This document shows positions 28,875 through 38,700 of a DNA stretch of 64,000 nt, one piece after another (positions within the stretch are counted from its first letter, which is position 1; every line of letters starts with the position of its first letter). The DNA is from an uncultured Acetobacteroides sp. Its GTDB lineage: Bacteria; Bacteroidota; Bacteroidia; Bacteroidales; ZOR0009. The notes under the pieces are model-generated. The model made no database searches and was not told the origin of the DNA. It saw only the letters and a list, made by a program, of their open reading frames with translations. The DNA lies in contig NZ_OY782755.1 of assembly GCF_963678165.1 (NCBI RefSeq), positions 186,001-250,000 on the forward strand, in the 5' to 3' direction. Position numbers and translations under genes: made by a program.

Positions 28875-29365
28875 CTACTGGGAATATGAATCGTCTATTT
28901 CATCTTCTTTACAAATTCTTGGTATTTCTCCTTTCTTTAATTTTCTGTAAACAGGCTTTCTATAGTTTACATTCAATTTCCGATTTGTTTTAATAAACAT
29001 GCGTGTAGGAGTTTCCCCATAGACAAAACATAAATGTCTGTTTATGCAAAAGACCCCTGCCGGTTTTAAATGGATAAAGGTATATTTACTTACTCCCGTC
29101 TCGAGTAACAATAAATAATACCTTTTAAAGGTACATGAATCGTTAGGGTATGACGAAATTCGTATAGAAATCATAAGAGAATCAGTGTAATATTTACACC
29201 TCTTTTCCTTTTCAAATAAAGAACTTATCACTTCTTTTAAGGAATTATCTTTAAATTCGAGCAGAGAAACTTGTTCTTTACTGTGGATATATTTATAGAA
29301 AGTGTCAACCGCAAAACTTCCTAAACTGGTAAAACTAAAAGGATAACAAAAAAATGCTTTTTCAT
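28875..29365 (-). CDS. Candidate immunity protein of the JAB-like toxin module, apparent frameshift in signal peptide
   Basis: ATG 29365 lies 4 bp after the stop of the truncated YD-repeat module and starts MKKHFFVILLVLPV, a convincing signal peptide, but the frame stops at once (TAG). The next frame carries the rest: LGSFAVDTFYKYIHSKE... to ...CKEDEIDDSYSQ, ending at 28875. One extra base in the three-A run at 29323-29325 (plus strand) would fuse them into a 163-aa exported protein. Without it only a fragment from a GTG at 29231 (118 aa) could be made. Position directly after a toxin tail is the standard place for an immunity gene. The sequence matches no family I recognise. Either a sequencing error or real inactivation is possible. 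Confidence 0.55.
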
Positions 29366-29369
29366 AGCA

Positions 29370-31298
29370 TTAATAGATTTTGACGCCATTTTCTCTTAAA
29401 GCCTCAAGATAAGCAATTCTCATAAGATCTGCAGTAGTTGTATATGGTATATAATGACCATCAGTATACACATTTAGTTTGGTCCCAGGGTATTTATCCC
29501 GCAAATTTATATCAGAGTTAGAAGGCAAGGTTCCGTTAGGATGGTTGTGATTAAACTCTCTGATATTATAACCGTAGCCCTTTACTACTGCTCCTGCGGC
29601 ATTACTTGATTCGTTAGCATTTTCTTTTGAGGTTTCACTTGAACCTGTTGCTATTAAATTTTCGCCCTTTTCACCATCTGATTTACCGACCTTCAAATGG
29701 CCCCATTCTACTTTTGTACCATTTGCTAAGAATTCAAACACCTTCTTCCCATTATTATCTCCTGTAATATTGAGAAATGTCATGTTTTTTTCATTACCTT
29801 TTTCATCCTGATATTTCATTTCTTTATTGTGTATAGTGCCATATTTAAATTCTATGGAAGATTTTTTAATTCCATCACTATTTACAATGTTAATCTGATC
29901 TTTCTTAGTGTTTTTAACATACTGAATTCCCCCGTTCTCATTGATATTCCATATATCCATACCATCTGGATCCGTAAACCTCAGCGGATTATCAACGCAG
30001 TAGTTGTAAGGGCTCCATCTCCTATACTTTTCAGCTAAAGGATCCATCGTATGCCATACGCCCAGCTCTGGGTCGTAGAACCGTGCGCCGTAGTCGTACC
30101 AGCCGAAGGGGGTACCGCCAATGTACTGGTCCTGCAGTTCCTTGCCGTTGTAAAGGTAGCGGTTTTGCGGAACATTTACGTTATCGAACGATTTCCCAAA
30201 GGGGTAGTAGTCGGTGGCCTGCGCTAGGGCTGGCGTTTGCCCAGCACCAGCCGCCTTGCTAAACATGGCGCGGGTGTTGCCCAGGTGGTCCTTCAGGTTG
30301 TACTGGTAGGTGCCGTTGCCCAGCACCATACCCTCCTCGTGTAGGGCATAGGCCAGCCTCTTGCGCTGGTCGTACACCATGCTGCCGTGGTAGTAGCGGG
30401 CGGTGCCGTCGGGGTTAGCTACCGCCAGCTTTGCCCCGGTGGCATCGTAGGTGTAGCTTACGCTTTGGCCGCCCTTGCTCACGCTCCTGGGCAGGTTCAG
30501 CTCGTTGTATTGTATTGCAAACCCGTTGCGGCCATCGGTGGTGGCGTTGCCGTTGGCGTCGTAGATGTAAGGATTTTTATCTACCCCATTTAAGGTTATC
30601 TTGCTAAGCTGATTTCCACTATAGGTGTAGCCGTAAGTGGTAGCCTCCTTGCTGCCATTCTTACGAACAAGAGTACGGATGTTTCCGTTCTCATCGTAAA
30701 GCGGTATGTTTTCGGCATAGGCTTCATCGGCTACTAGGGTGCCCGAGCCGTTGTCTTTGGCATAGGCACCAACATTCAGCCTATCCAGCCCGTCATAGGC
30801 AAAGCCGTAGCCTTTCTTGTTTTGAGTACCGTCAACCATCTTGGTGCGCCACACCATCGAGGCGATGTTGCCGCCATACTGAGGTTTTACATCGGCTCCT
30901 GCTACCTCAGGTGCGTTGTACGCCAGGCTCATGGCGAAGAAGTCAGCTCCAGCAGTGTTGGGCTCGTTGATCTTGGAGAGCCAGCCGCGGATGTTGTACT
31001 CGTAGTGTTGCTTCTGATCGGTACCTCCGTAATTCTTTTGCAGCACGTGGCCCAGCGCATCGTAGGTGTAGGAGGCCAGCGTCTCCACCGGGTTGGTATT
31101 CAGCTGTGCTGTTACCTCCTGTAGCTGCCCGCTGTCGTAGTACTTGTAGGTGCGCACCAGCGTGGTGGTATTGCCATTAAACGTTTGTACCTCCTTCACC
31201 TCATCGGGCTGTCCTACGAAGTTGAGTTTACTCGATACTGTCAGCAGCTCATCGGCATCCAGAATCATCAACACCATGCTCACCAAAAAGAAGTTCAA
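29370..31298 (-). CDS. Orphan YD-repeat (Rhs-like) module with JAB/JAMM-like toxin tail, 5'-truncated
   Basis: The 642-aa frame lacks a signal peptide. Similarity to the full-length neighbour starts at TVSSKLNFVGQP, which aligns to about its residue 555, so the N-terminal half is missing and the first 20 or so residues are probably accidental. The core has YD repeats (YDALGHVLQKNYGG, YEYNIRGWLSKINEPNTAG) and the conserved end RYLYNGKELQ..WYDYGARFYDPELGVWH..DPLAEKY..DPDGMD near residue 445. The variable tail follows. Its C-terminus, FNHNHPNGTLPSNSDINL, has the HxH-P...SxxD pattern of JAB/JAMM zinc peptidases, as in JAB-like toxin domains. It is probably a silent toxin cassette, able to recombine with the complete gene. 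Confidence 0.75.
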   Translation of the reverse strand: MNFFLVSMVLMILDADELLTVSSKLNFVGQPDEVKEVQTFNGNTTTLVRTYKYYDSGQLQEVTAQLNTNPVETLASYTYDALGHVLQKNYGGTDQKQHYEYNIRGWLSKINEPNTAGADFFAMSLAYNAPEVAGADVKPQYGGNIASMVWRTKMVDGTQNKKGYGFAYDGLDRLNVGAYAKDNGSGTLVADEAYAENIPLYDENGNIRTLVRKNGSKEATTYGYTYSGNQLSKITLNGVDKNPYIYDANGNATTDGRNGFAIQYNELNLPRSVSKGGQSVSYTYDATGAKLAVANPDGTARYYHGSMVYDQRKRLAYALHEEGMVLGNGTYQYNLKDHLGNTRAMFSKAAGAGQTPALAQATDYYPFGKSFDNVNVPQNRYLYNGKELQDQYIGGTPFGWYDYGARFYDPELGVWHTMDPLAEKYRRWSPYNYCVDNPLRFTDPDGMDIWNINENGGIQYVKNTKKDQINIVNSDGIKKSSIEFKYGTIHNKEMKYQDEKGNEKNMTFLNITGDNNGKKVFEFLANGTKVEWGHLKVGKSDGEKGENLIATGSSETSKENANESSNAAGAVVKGYGYNIREFNHNHPNGTLPSNSDINLRDKYPGTKLNVYTDGHYIPYTTTADLMRIAYLEALRENGVKIY

Positions 31299-31642
31299 GG
31301 ACTTATTCCAAAAAAAAACATCTCCACACTATAACCAAACAGCCGCCCGGTTCTCACCAAGCGGCTGCTTTTTGTTTTATGGCGGTTGCAAACCGCTACT
31401 TATGTCAGACGGCATTGTAAATGCCGCCTAGCCTTGTTCGCTGATTAAACTTCGCTCAGCACGGGGGAATATCTCCACCCTATAGCGCAAAAAAGCCCAG
31501 ATTGCTCCAGGCTTTTTTATTCTCGTTTTATGGCGGTTACAAACCACTGCTTATGTTCTGCAAAATTGCAAATATCGCAGAACCTTGTGCTTTTATTCTA
31601 CTCTTCGGCTAGCAAAGGCTATCTAAGGCTGATTTTAAACAT
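31299..31642. repeat. Intercassette region with repeat copies (ii) and (iii)
   Basis: Two tandem versions of the cassette repeat (31310-31440, 31470-31600) separate the orphan module from candidate immunity gene 2. Both have the AACATCTCCAC (or ATATCTCCACC) left flank and the GGCGGTT.CAAACC.CT.CTTATGT right flank. Confidence 0.7.
31489..31518 (-). terminator. Terminator downstream of candidate immunity gene 2
   Basis: AAAAAAGCC..GGCTTTTTT stem, nearly the same 30 bp as at 28643-28672. Confidence 0.7.
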
Positions 31643-32191
31643 CTACTTAAACTCTTCATTTCCAAAAAGAAAAACACCTTCAATAGATTTATTGTCTTCT
31701 AAAATTTCAAATCTAGTTTTTGAAGTTCTTTGAACATTTATTTTTTTAATGTATTTGCTGGAAGTCTGTTTGTTACTCTTTGGATATTCATACTCAATAT
31801 TTACTTTTTTAATCTCTTTAAGAAAAATTGAATCGTTAGTTCTCGGTTTATAATACAGACTAACTAACCGGACATAAATAGAATCTTTTGGTAGAATCTT
31901 TGACCTACTTCTTAGTTCTCTGAATTCAATTTTATCGTGAGTTATGCGGCCGATAAAAGCAGAACGAGGAAATTGACCTATCGAATCACTGCTTGGCAAA
32001 AATAAAGTATCATTGGTGTTGTTTACTATTTTCAAAGACACATAAACGTGGTATCCTCCAGGACAGTCATCATTATGCTTACTTATTCTAATCCTTCCAA
32101 TGTTACAATTTTGTTTCTTGCTTTCCTCAATGTGAGTACAAGAAATTAAGAGTGATGAGGCTACGATTAATACCAAGCAAATATATTTCAT
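31643..32191 (-). CDS. Exported lipoprotein, candidate immunity protein of the adjacent YD-repeat toxin
   Basis: The 182-aa protein begins with a lipoprotein signal (MKYICLVLIVASSLLISC, Cys 18). The rest is a compact beta-rich domain (GGYHVYVSLKIVNNTNDTLFLPSSD, DSIYVRLVSLYYKP). Its ATG is 4 bp beyond the stop of the 1190-aa YD-repeat gene, exactly as in the orphan cassette to the left. Membrane anchoring would place it in the periplasm, where a toxin exported through Sec with its own signal peptide would first be met. The region is AT-rich like the toxin tail. The immunity role is inferred from position; no family match is recognised. Confidence 0.65.
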   Translation of the reverse strand: MKYICLVLIVASSLLISCTHIEESKKQNCNIGRIRISKHNDDCPGGYHVYVSLKIVNNTNDTLFLPSSDSIGQFPRSAFIGRITHDKIEFRELRSRSKILPKDSIYVRLVSLYYKPRTNDSIFLKEIKKVNIEYEYPKSNKQTSSKYIKKINVQRTSKTRFEILEDNKSIEGVFLFGNEEFK

Positions 32192-32195
32192 GTTT

Positions 32196-35100
32196 TTATT
32201 TGTTTAATTCTTGCTTGTGAACAATTCTCATATACTCTTTAAAAGGCTGTGTTGTATTTTTCCATGAATCATGTCTAAATTGATATTCATATACATTATG
32301 GGTTCTTGTATGATCGGACAACCCCTTTTGACCATGACCAATTTTTTCATGAGCACCCAATAAATTCTGAACATTTGATGTTGTTGAAAAGAGAAATCTA
32401 TTATCATCTTTATCTCCTGAATTTATAATAGATGCCGTTATCCTTGTTTGACCTTCATAAAGACCTTCTGAGGCATTCTGATTAGCGTTCAAACTTGGTG
32501 AATTATACTGATCATCCACATTCCAATCATTATGACTTATAACTACAGACACGGAACCATTATATAAATTATTCATTTTTACTCCTGTTGTCTCTGACAA
32601 AATATTAGTAAACACGTTTGAATAGGCTTCTGCAGATAATGTAGTTTTTTCTATGCGTGTATCAATATTGTCTGCCATATTTTTTACAAACTTACTATCT
32701 CCAAAGCCTATAGCGACCAAAAATTTTTTGGCATAATTTGGTTCCCGGATTACAATATGATCTTGTTTTTTGTCAATTTCATGCTTATTGTGTTCGATAA
32801 ACTTTCCTTGACTGTTATATACATCATCCATTCCATCTGGATCAATTTTATTAATCGGATCATTTGAACAATAAGCATATGGTGAAATCCAAAACTTTTT
32901 TTCTGCTAATGGATCAAAACTATGCCACACGCCCAGTTCCGGGTCGTAGAACCGTGCGCCGTAGTCGTACCAGTCGAAGTGGGCGCCGTCAATGGTTAGA
33001 TTTTGGAGCTCCTTACCGTTGTAAAGGTAGCGGTTATTTGGAACATCCTTATTCTCGAACGACTTCCCGAAGGGGTAGTAGTCGGCAGCCTGTAATAGCA
33101 TGGTATTTAGCCCCACTCCTGTTTTCTTAAAGACGGCGCGGGTATTCCCGAGGTGATCCTTCAGGTTGTACTGGTACACAAACCCATTGTCTGTTGATTT
33201 TATCATTCCCTCGTCGTGTAGAGCGTATCCGAACGAAAAGGCTCCTTCTTTACTTCTTTCGTACACCATGCTGCCATGGTAGTAGCGGCCACTATTATCT
33301 GTATCCACCATTGCCAGCTTCGACCCGGTAGCGTCGTAGGTATAGCTTACGGTTTGGGTACCTTTGCTCACGCTCTTGGGTAGGTTCAACTCGTTGTAGC
33401 CAATGCTAAACCCTTTGTAACCATCCTTGGTGGCGTTACCGTTGGCGTCGTACTGGTAGGCGGCACCTCCGTTGATGCTGAGCAGCTGGTTACCGCTGTA
33501 GGCGTAGCCGAAGGTCGTGGCGGTGCTAGCCCCATTGGTACGGGTTAGGCTTGTGATATTGCCGTTGGCATCGTAGCCAAGGCTCTTCTCGGTGTAGACA
33601 TCACTAGCAGAAAGCGCATCGGTGGTGGCGTAGCTGCTACCCGTAAGCCTATTCTGCGCGTCGTAGGCAAAACCGTAGCCCTTCTTTGGCTTATTACCGT
33701 CATTGTCCAGCTGTGTACGCCACACCATTGAGGAAATGTTCCCACCGTACCGTGCTTGACCGCCCGTCACCTCAGGCGCTTCATACGCCAGGCTCATTGC
33801 GAAGAAGTCGTCCCCAGCAGTGTTGGGCTCGTTGATCTTGGTGAGCCAGCCGCGGATGTTGTACTCGTAGTGCTGCTTCTGATCGGTGCCTCCGTACTTC
33901 TTCTGCAGCACGTGGCCAAGCGCATCGTAGGTGTAGGTGGCCAGCGTCTCCTCCGTTGCAGCATTATTCATCTTGGCATATACGCCGCGCAGCTGGCCAC
34001 TGTCGTAGTAGTCGTAGCGTCGCTCTATGCTTGTGGTAATGGCGCCTGCTGTAGCGGAAGGCTTAAAGGATTGCTCTTCCTTAATCCTCTTAGGCTGGCC
34101 AACGAAGTTCAGCTCGGTTGATACTGTCATTGTTCCCTTGGCATCAGGGTAAAGCCCCTTCTTTACGGTTTGAATTACCCGTCCCCTCTCGTCGTAGTAG
34201 GTGGCGGTGGTGCTCCAGGTGTTGGTGGTGAGCTCCTTCACCTTGCTAACCGTGGGTAGCCCCGTAACGTTGGTGGTTACCGTTTGATCGTACACCTTGC
34301 TACCGCCAAGGTTGGCAGCTCCACCGTTGGCGTAGCTGTCGTAGAAGGTGTAGGTAAGCGAGTCTATCACACCATCCACATACACCTTGTTCACCACTCT
34401 GGGAAAGCTATTACGCGTGTAGGTGCTATATTCAACTCCGTTGAGTTTCCCGGTGTATGGGGTATCGTACTGCGCTGCAGCAAAGGCCGCATTAACCGTA
34501 CTCTCCATATCGGCCCTTGTTCCGCTCTTTGCTATATAGCCCGTTTCTACGGGTCGGTTTAGCGCGTCGTAGCGGGTGTAGAGCCAGCGGTTCGACTTCC
34601 GTTGCTCTCCGTCCTGTACCGCCACCAGCCTATCGCGGCTGTCGTACACCATGTACACAGGCTCTACCCCGGGCAGCTTCTTTTTAATCATACGCCCGTA
34701 GCCGTCGTACTCGTAGTAGTAGGCCAGCGCGTCGAGCGATTCCAGGGCTGCTCCTGGGGAGACCGTGAAGCCTGTTCCCCCCACAAAGGTTGGAAGTAGC
34801 GTTAGGGAGGCACCAGGTGCCAGCACGTACTTCGCCTGGCTAGTTGTATTTTTAAGCTCCTGCGCCCCCTGCACCAAGCTAGTATTAGCGGGCAGCCCCT
34901 TGGGAAGTCCCTTGGTGTCGAGCGAGGCCATGTACTTGGGCGGTAGCACCCAGCGCAGGCGGCCAAAGTCGTCGTACACGTAGTCGGTGGTGGCGTTTTG
35001 GTGTACAGGGTTGGTTTCAGCTCCGTAGTCGGCCACCTTGCGCACCACGCGCCCCTCCATATCCTTGTACTCCACCGTGGTGGTTTTATCCTCGTCCTGC

Positions 35101-35768
35101 ACTGCCGTGCGGTAGAGCGTGCCTGGCAGGTAGCACAGCCCGCCCGTAAGCGTGCCGTTGTCGGCCACCGTCCAAAGGATCACCTCGCCAGCCGTATTGG
35201 TGCCGTAGGCAGTACTCACAGGATGGCTCTGCCACTTGCTACCGGGTCCGGTTTGCGAAACCACCCGGCTAAGCGGCGAGCCGTCGTAAATGGTCTCGCC
35301 AAAGGGGCGTGTATCTGGGGCAATACCGTTCGGTACAGCCGGGTTGTAGAACTTGTAGTGGTCGCAGCTAGTGGTATAGCTTGCATCTACAGCGTTGGTC
35401 TGGTAGGCACCAGCACCTACCCCTTGCGCCTTGGGTAGCGGCAGGTACTGGCGGTACTCGCGCCCCATGCCGTCGTACACGTGCGGGGTGATCTGGTCGT
35501 TGAAGGCGGAGCCGTCAGCGTTGGGCGTGGCCGCCACCCCTATGGTTTGTAGGGGTCGACCGAGGCCGTCGTAGTATTCGATGGTGGCCCCCTGCTTTGC
35601 GGCAGGGAGCTTTAGCAGGTCAATCACAGCGGTAGTACCCTCGCGGGGCATGCGCTTGACAATGTAGTTCTGGCCCGTGGTGGGGTTAACCTGTTGACCC
35701 ATGGCGGTAAGGTTTTCTGCCACCAGAAGAGCAATATGAAGAGATATGCAGATAGTATGTTTTCTCAT
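32196..35768 (-). CDS. Full-length YD-repeat (Rhs-like) protein with putative metalloprotease-like toxin tail
   Basis: The 1190-aa protein carries an N-terminal signal peptide (MRKHTICISLHIALLVAENL..), then the DUF6443-like Bacteroidota YD-repeat N-terminus (NYIVKRMPREGTT..IEYYDGLGRPLQTIGVAATP) and YD repeats to about residue 980, closing with RYLYNGKELQ..WYDYGARFYDPELGVWHSFDPLAEK..IDPDGMD. The last 210 residues are a different, AT-rich tail. It contains LLGAHEKIGHGQKGLSDHTRTHNVYEYQFRHDSW; the HE..GHG and later H/E residues suggest a zinc-binding peptidase-like site, not a canonical HExxH. The repeat core should form a beta-shell enclosing the tail. It is 24 bp downstream of the 1193-aa partner and 4 bp upstream of the lipoprotein gene. 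Confidence 0.82.
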   Translation of the reverse strand: MRKHTICISLHIALLVAENLTAMGQQVNPTTGQNYIVKRMPREGTTAVIDLLKLPAAKQGATIEYYDGLGRPLQTIGVAATPNADGSAFNDQITPHVYDGMGREYRQYLPLPKAQGVGAGAYQTNAVDASYTTSCDHYKFYNPAVPNGIAPDTRPFGETIYDGSPLSRVVSQTGPGSKWQSHPVSTAYGTNTAGEVILWTVADNGTLTGGLCYLPGTLYRTAVQDEDKTTTVEYKDMEGRVVRKVADYGAETNPVHQNATTDYVYDDFGRLRWVLPPKYMASLDTKGLPKGLPANTSLVQGAQELKNTTSQAKYVLAPGASLTLLPTFVGGTGFTVSPGAALESLDALAYYYEYDGYGRMIKKKLPGVEPVYMVYDSRDRLVAVQDGEQRKSNRWLYTRYDALNRPVETGYIAKSGTRADMESTVNAAFAAAQYDTPYTGKLNGVEYSTYTRNSFPRVVNKVYVDGVIDSLTYTFYDSYANGGAANLGGSKVYDQTVTTNVTGLPTVSKVKELTTNTWSTTATYYDERGRVIQTVKKGLYPDAKGTMTVSTELNFVGQPKRIKEEQSFKPSATAGAITTSIERRYDYYDSGQLRGVYAKMNNAATEETLATYTYDALGHVLQKKYGGTDQKQHYEYNIRGWLTKINEPNTAGDDFFAMSLAYEAPEVTGGQARYGGNISSMVWRTQLDNDGNKPKKGYGFAYDAQNRLTGSSYATTDALSASDVYTEKSLGYDANGNITSLTRTNGASTATTFGYAYSGNQLLSINGGAAYQYDANGNATKDGYKGFSIGYNELNLPKSVSKGTQTVSYTYDATGSKLAMVDTDNSGRYYHGSMVYERSKEGAFSFGYALHDEGMIKSTDNGFVYQYNLKDHLGNTRAVFKKTGVGLNTMLLQAADYYPFGKSFENKDVPNNRYLYNGKELQNLTIDGAHFDWYDYGARFYDPELGVWHSFDPLAEKKFWISPYAYCSNDPINKIDPDGMDDVYNSQGKFIEHNKHEIDKKQDHIVIREPNYAKKFLVAIGFGDSKFVKNMADNIDTRIEKTTLSAEAYSNVFTNILSETTGVKMNNLYNGSVSVVISHNDWNVDDQYNSPSLNANQNASEGLYEGQTRITASIINSGDKDDNRFLFSTTSNVQNLLGAHEKIGHGQKGLSDHTRTHNVYEYQFRHDSWKNTTQPFKEYMRIVHKQELNK

Positions 35769-35792
35769 ATTCGTAGGGTGATCGGTTTTCTG

Positions 35793-38700
35793 CTATTGGT
35801 AAACCTCTATTGTTTTGGATATGGACACATTGGTAGAATATAGCGTAAGCGTTGCACGACGCTTCTGCGAGCTGTCGTAAGCCACCGTTGGAGACATGGT
35901 AATGGTGGCATTACCGCTTCCCCAAGTTTTGCTAACGCTCAACCATTCGGGAACACCTTGGATATTCCAGTCGGTATTCGAGGTGATTGTCAGCGTGCTG
36001 TTTAATCCAGGATTAGGAGCAATGCCAACAGAGCTGGTGTTGGTATTCAGGTAGTAGCATGTGCCATTATCGTTGGCATAGGCCTGCCCTTTATCTCTAG
36101 CCTCCGCTTGAGCCTTAGCATCGGCATCGGCCTGGCTGATGGTAGAGGTATACTTACCCTCGGGTACCGTGTAAACAACCCCTCCGCCAACGTAACCAGC
36201 CGGGCAGGTGTTTTTGCTAAAAGTCCAGCTGTAGCTTTTACTGCTAAAGCTACCGTTGCCTGCTGCTTGGTTGTAGTACTTGTAGTCGTAGTTGGATACA
36301 AGCTTGCCTAGCTCTGTCACATTCATCAGTCGTCCAAATGAGTCGTAGGCATACTTTACTGTTTTACCACTGGGGTCAGTTTCAGAGGTAATACCAATCA
36401 TTGGATCATATGTGAAGGTGCTTACTATTGCGTTAAGAGGGTAAACTCGAATTTCATCGAGATAGCAAGAGGATCCGAATACTGAAAAAGAAAAGCTCCC
36501 TTTTTTACTTAGGCTACTTTTTATTTTATAGAATTTATATTCATTAGTTAGAGGATATAGCACATTGTTAATACAAATACTACTATTGTTAAGACCTTTT
36601 GCAAAAAACTCAATCCAATAATCGTCTTCAGATAATAGTGGAGTTGTGAGTGTTTTACCTTGAGGCAACAATGCTTGATAAAAACCAGAAGTCCCCTCTG
36701 AAGGTAAAATTGTAATCGGTGTCAAATCCCAACCGTCAGATGAATGTGGTTCAAAGCTAGTATAAGCAATCTGTTTGTTTTGTGAGTTTTTAATCTCTGC
36801 TATAGGGAAAGATTTGCTATACCCCCATAAATAAGAGGTGGTAAAGTTACCCCCTCTAGAAACACTTAAAGGATTCCCCATGCTATCGTATCCCCAATAG
36901 CGTAGCAATACTTTTGGATACTTTCCTTTATCACTTGTTTCTTCAATAGTTTGCGGAGCAATTACAGTATTTCCCCAATCAATGTAGTTCGTCTTTAATG
37001 ATCGAATAAATTTGTTGTCTACAGAATCAACTTGCTCTACAATTGGGGTTATGATGTTTTTATTAAGCATTTTATCGTACGGATTCTGATTACAAAAGTC
37101 ATAACTGTACGAGTAGTTTGATTTCGTTATCTTTCCAGAGCTAGTTTTTAAGTACCGTTTTCTTAGTTGTCCCCTACTATCATATTCATATAATGTATAC
37201 AATTCACATCTTAAACCATCTTTCGAATACTCTGTTTTTTTATTTTCTGCTAAGAGCCAAATATCTCTATTTGCTTTTGTTTCATACCACCAATTTGGAA
37301 TACAAGTATAATTACTATGTGGTGTCCCATCGATATCAAAGTACATGTTGTTGATTATTACTGCAAGTCCAGTATTAAATGTCCCCCTCTCAATTCTTCT
37401 ATAATTATTCTCTTCTAATTCTACTAGTTTATACTCTCCATTTGAAAATTCGTACGTACTTTTATAATTCATTAGGGGTGAATAACTGCCACAATCATAA
37501 TCTGATATTGATACCTCAGGTGAGTCTATACCCGAAAAATATGAATACTGATCTTCTTCTTGTGGAGAAAAAAAGCTATAGCTTGTTTTCCCATAAATTC
37601 TATTTTCATCTTTCACTATTTCATCAACCAACCTATAATATACAATGCTTCCATTCCCATTTGTTATAGGTCTTATAGGATTCGATAATATCTTATAATA
37701 GGGATGTTCACAACGGATGTAATAATTATTTACTGGTGATACCTGACCAAGGAGGCAATTTTTCAAATAGTTGTCCGAACTAATTACAGCAACCGAAGGG
37801 GCATAGTATCTATATTCTTTTATTGCTGCTAAGTTAGATCTCAAATAGTTCAATATTCTTTTTACCCTTAACCCGCCAATTATACTGTCCTTAGAAAATG
37901 TATAGGCATTTTGGGCATAATTAGACTCAAATTCAAAAACAGTCTTGCCGCCTGTCGGATATTCGATAGATTCTATAATACATGCTTTTGCATATAATTC
38001 ATTGGGCAGACGATCTGATGCTTGACTAAGCAAATTACTATATTTTTCTCTAAATAAATTCTTTGATGATTCAATAACGGCAGCAGGCGTTTGTGAAATA
38101 TTAGATGATGTTCCATTGTAGTACCCCCAATAATCCTCTATAAATGATGCTCCACCTGCACATCCATTACAGAAATATGGGGGTAGATTCATACTATTAT
38201 ACTTCACCTTATAGGTTTCCTTTTCGACAATTTTGTCTGGGTTTACAAACGAAAGTGAATCAAGCCGGAGGCGAGCATCTTTATTGCAGATCGACATATC
38301 ATTTCCGAAAAAAGAGTGGTATAGTACGGCTATTTTTTTTCTATTAATACATGAAATCTCAATTGTATCCAACTGGGTAACTTTTGAAAATTTTTTGTCT
38401 AACGAGTATTTAAATGAGATAGTCTTATTTTTGTGGCATATGCTTTTTAGCAATTTTATTCTAAATGTGTTTGTATTAACAGAACTCTCATATGTATTTA
38501 GACTATTTACAGGGCACATGCTGCGATTTAGGCAAGGGGCGCTTGCGCTAGTGTATTGAAGATATCTTGATAAATTATCTGCCCTAAATGCGTTTGCAAT
38601 ATCTTCGCTATAGTTAAAGATAACAGAGTCTGTTTTATTGTAGTTTACAACCTTTGTTATATACCATGTAGATGGGTACCACATAACAGGATATCCATCA

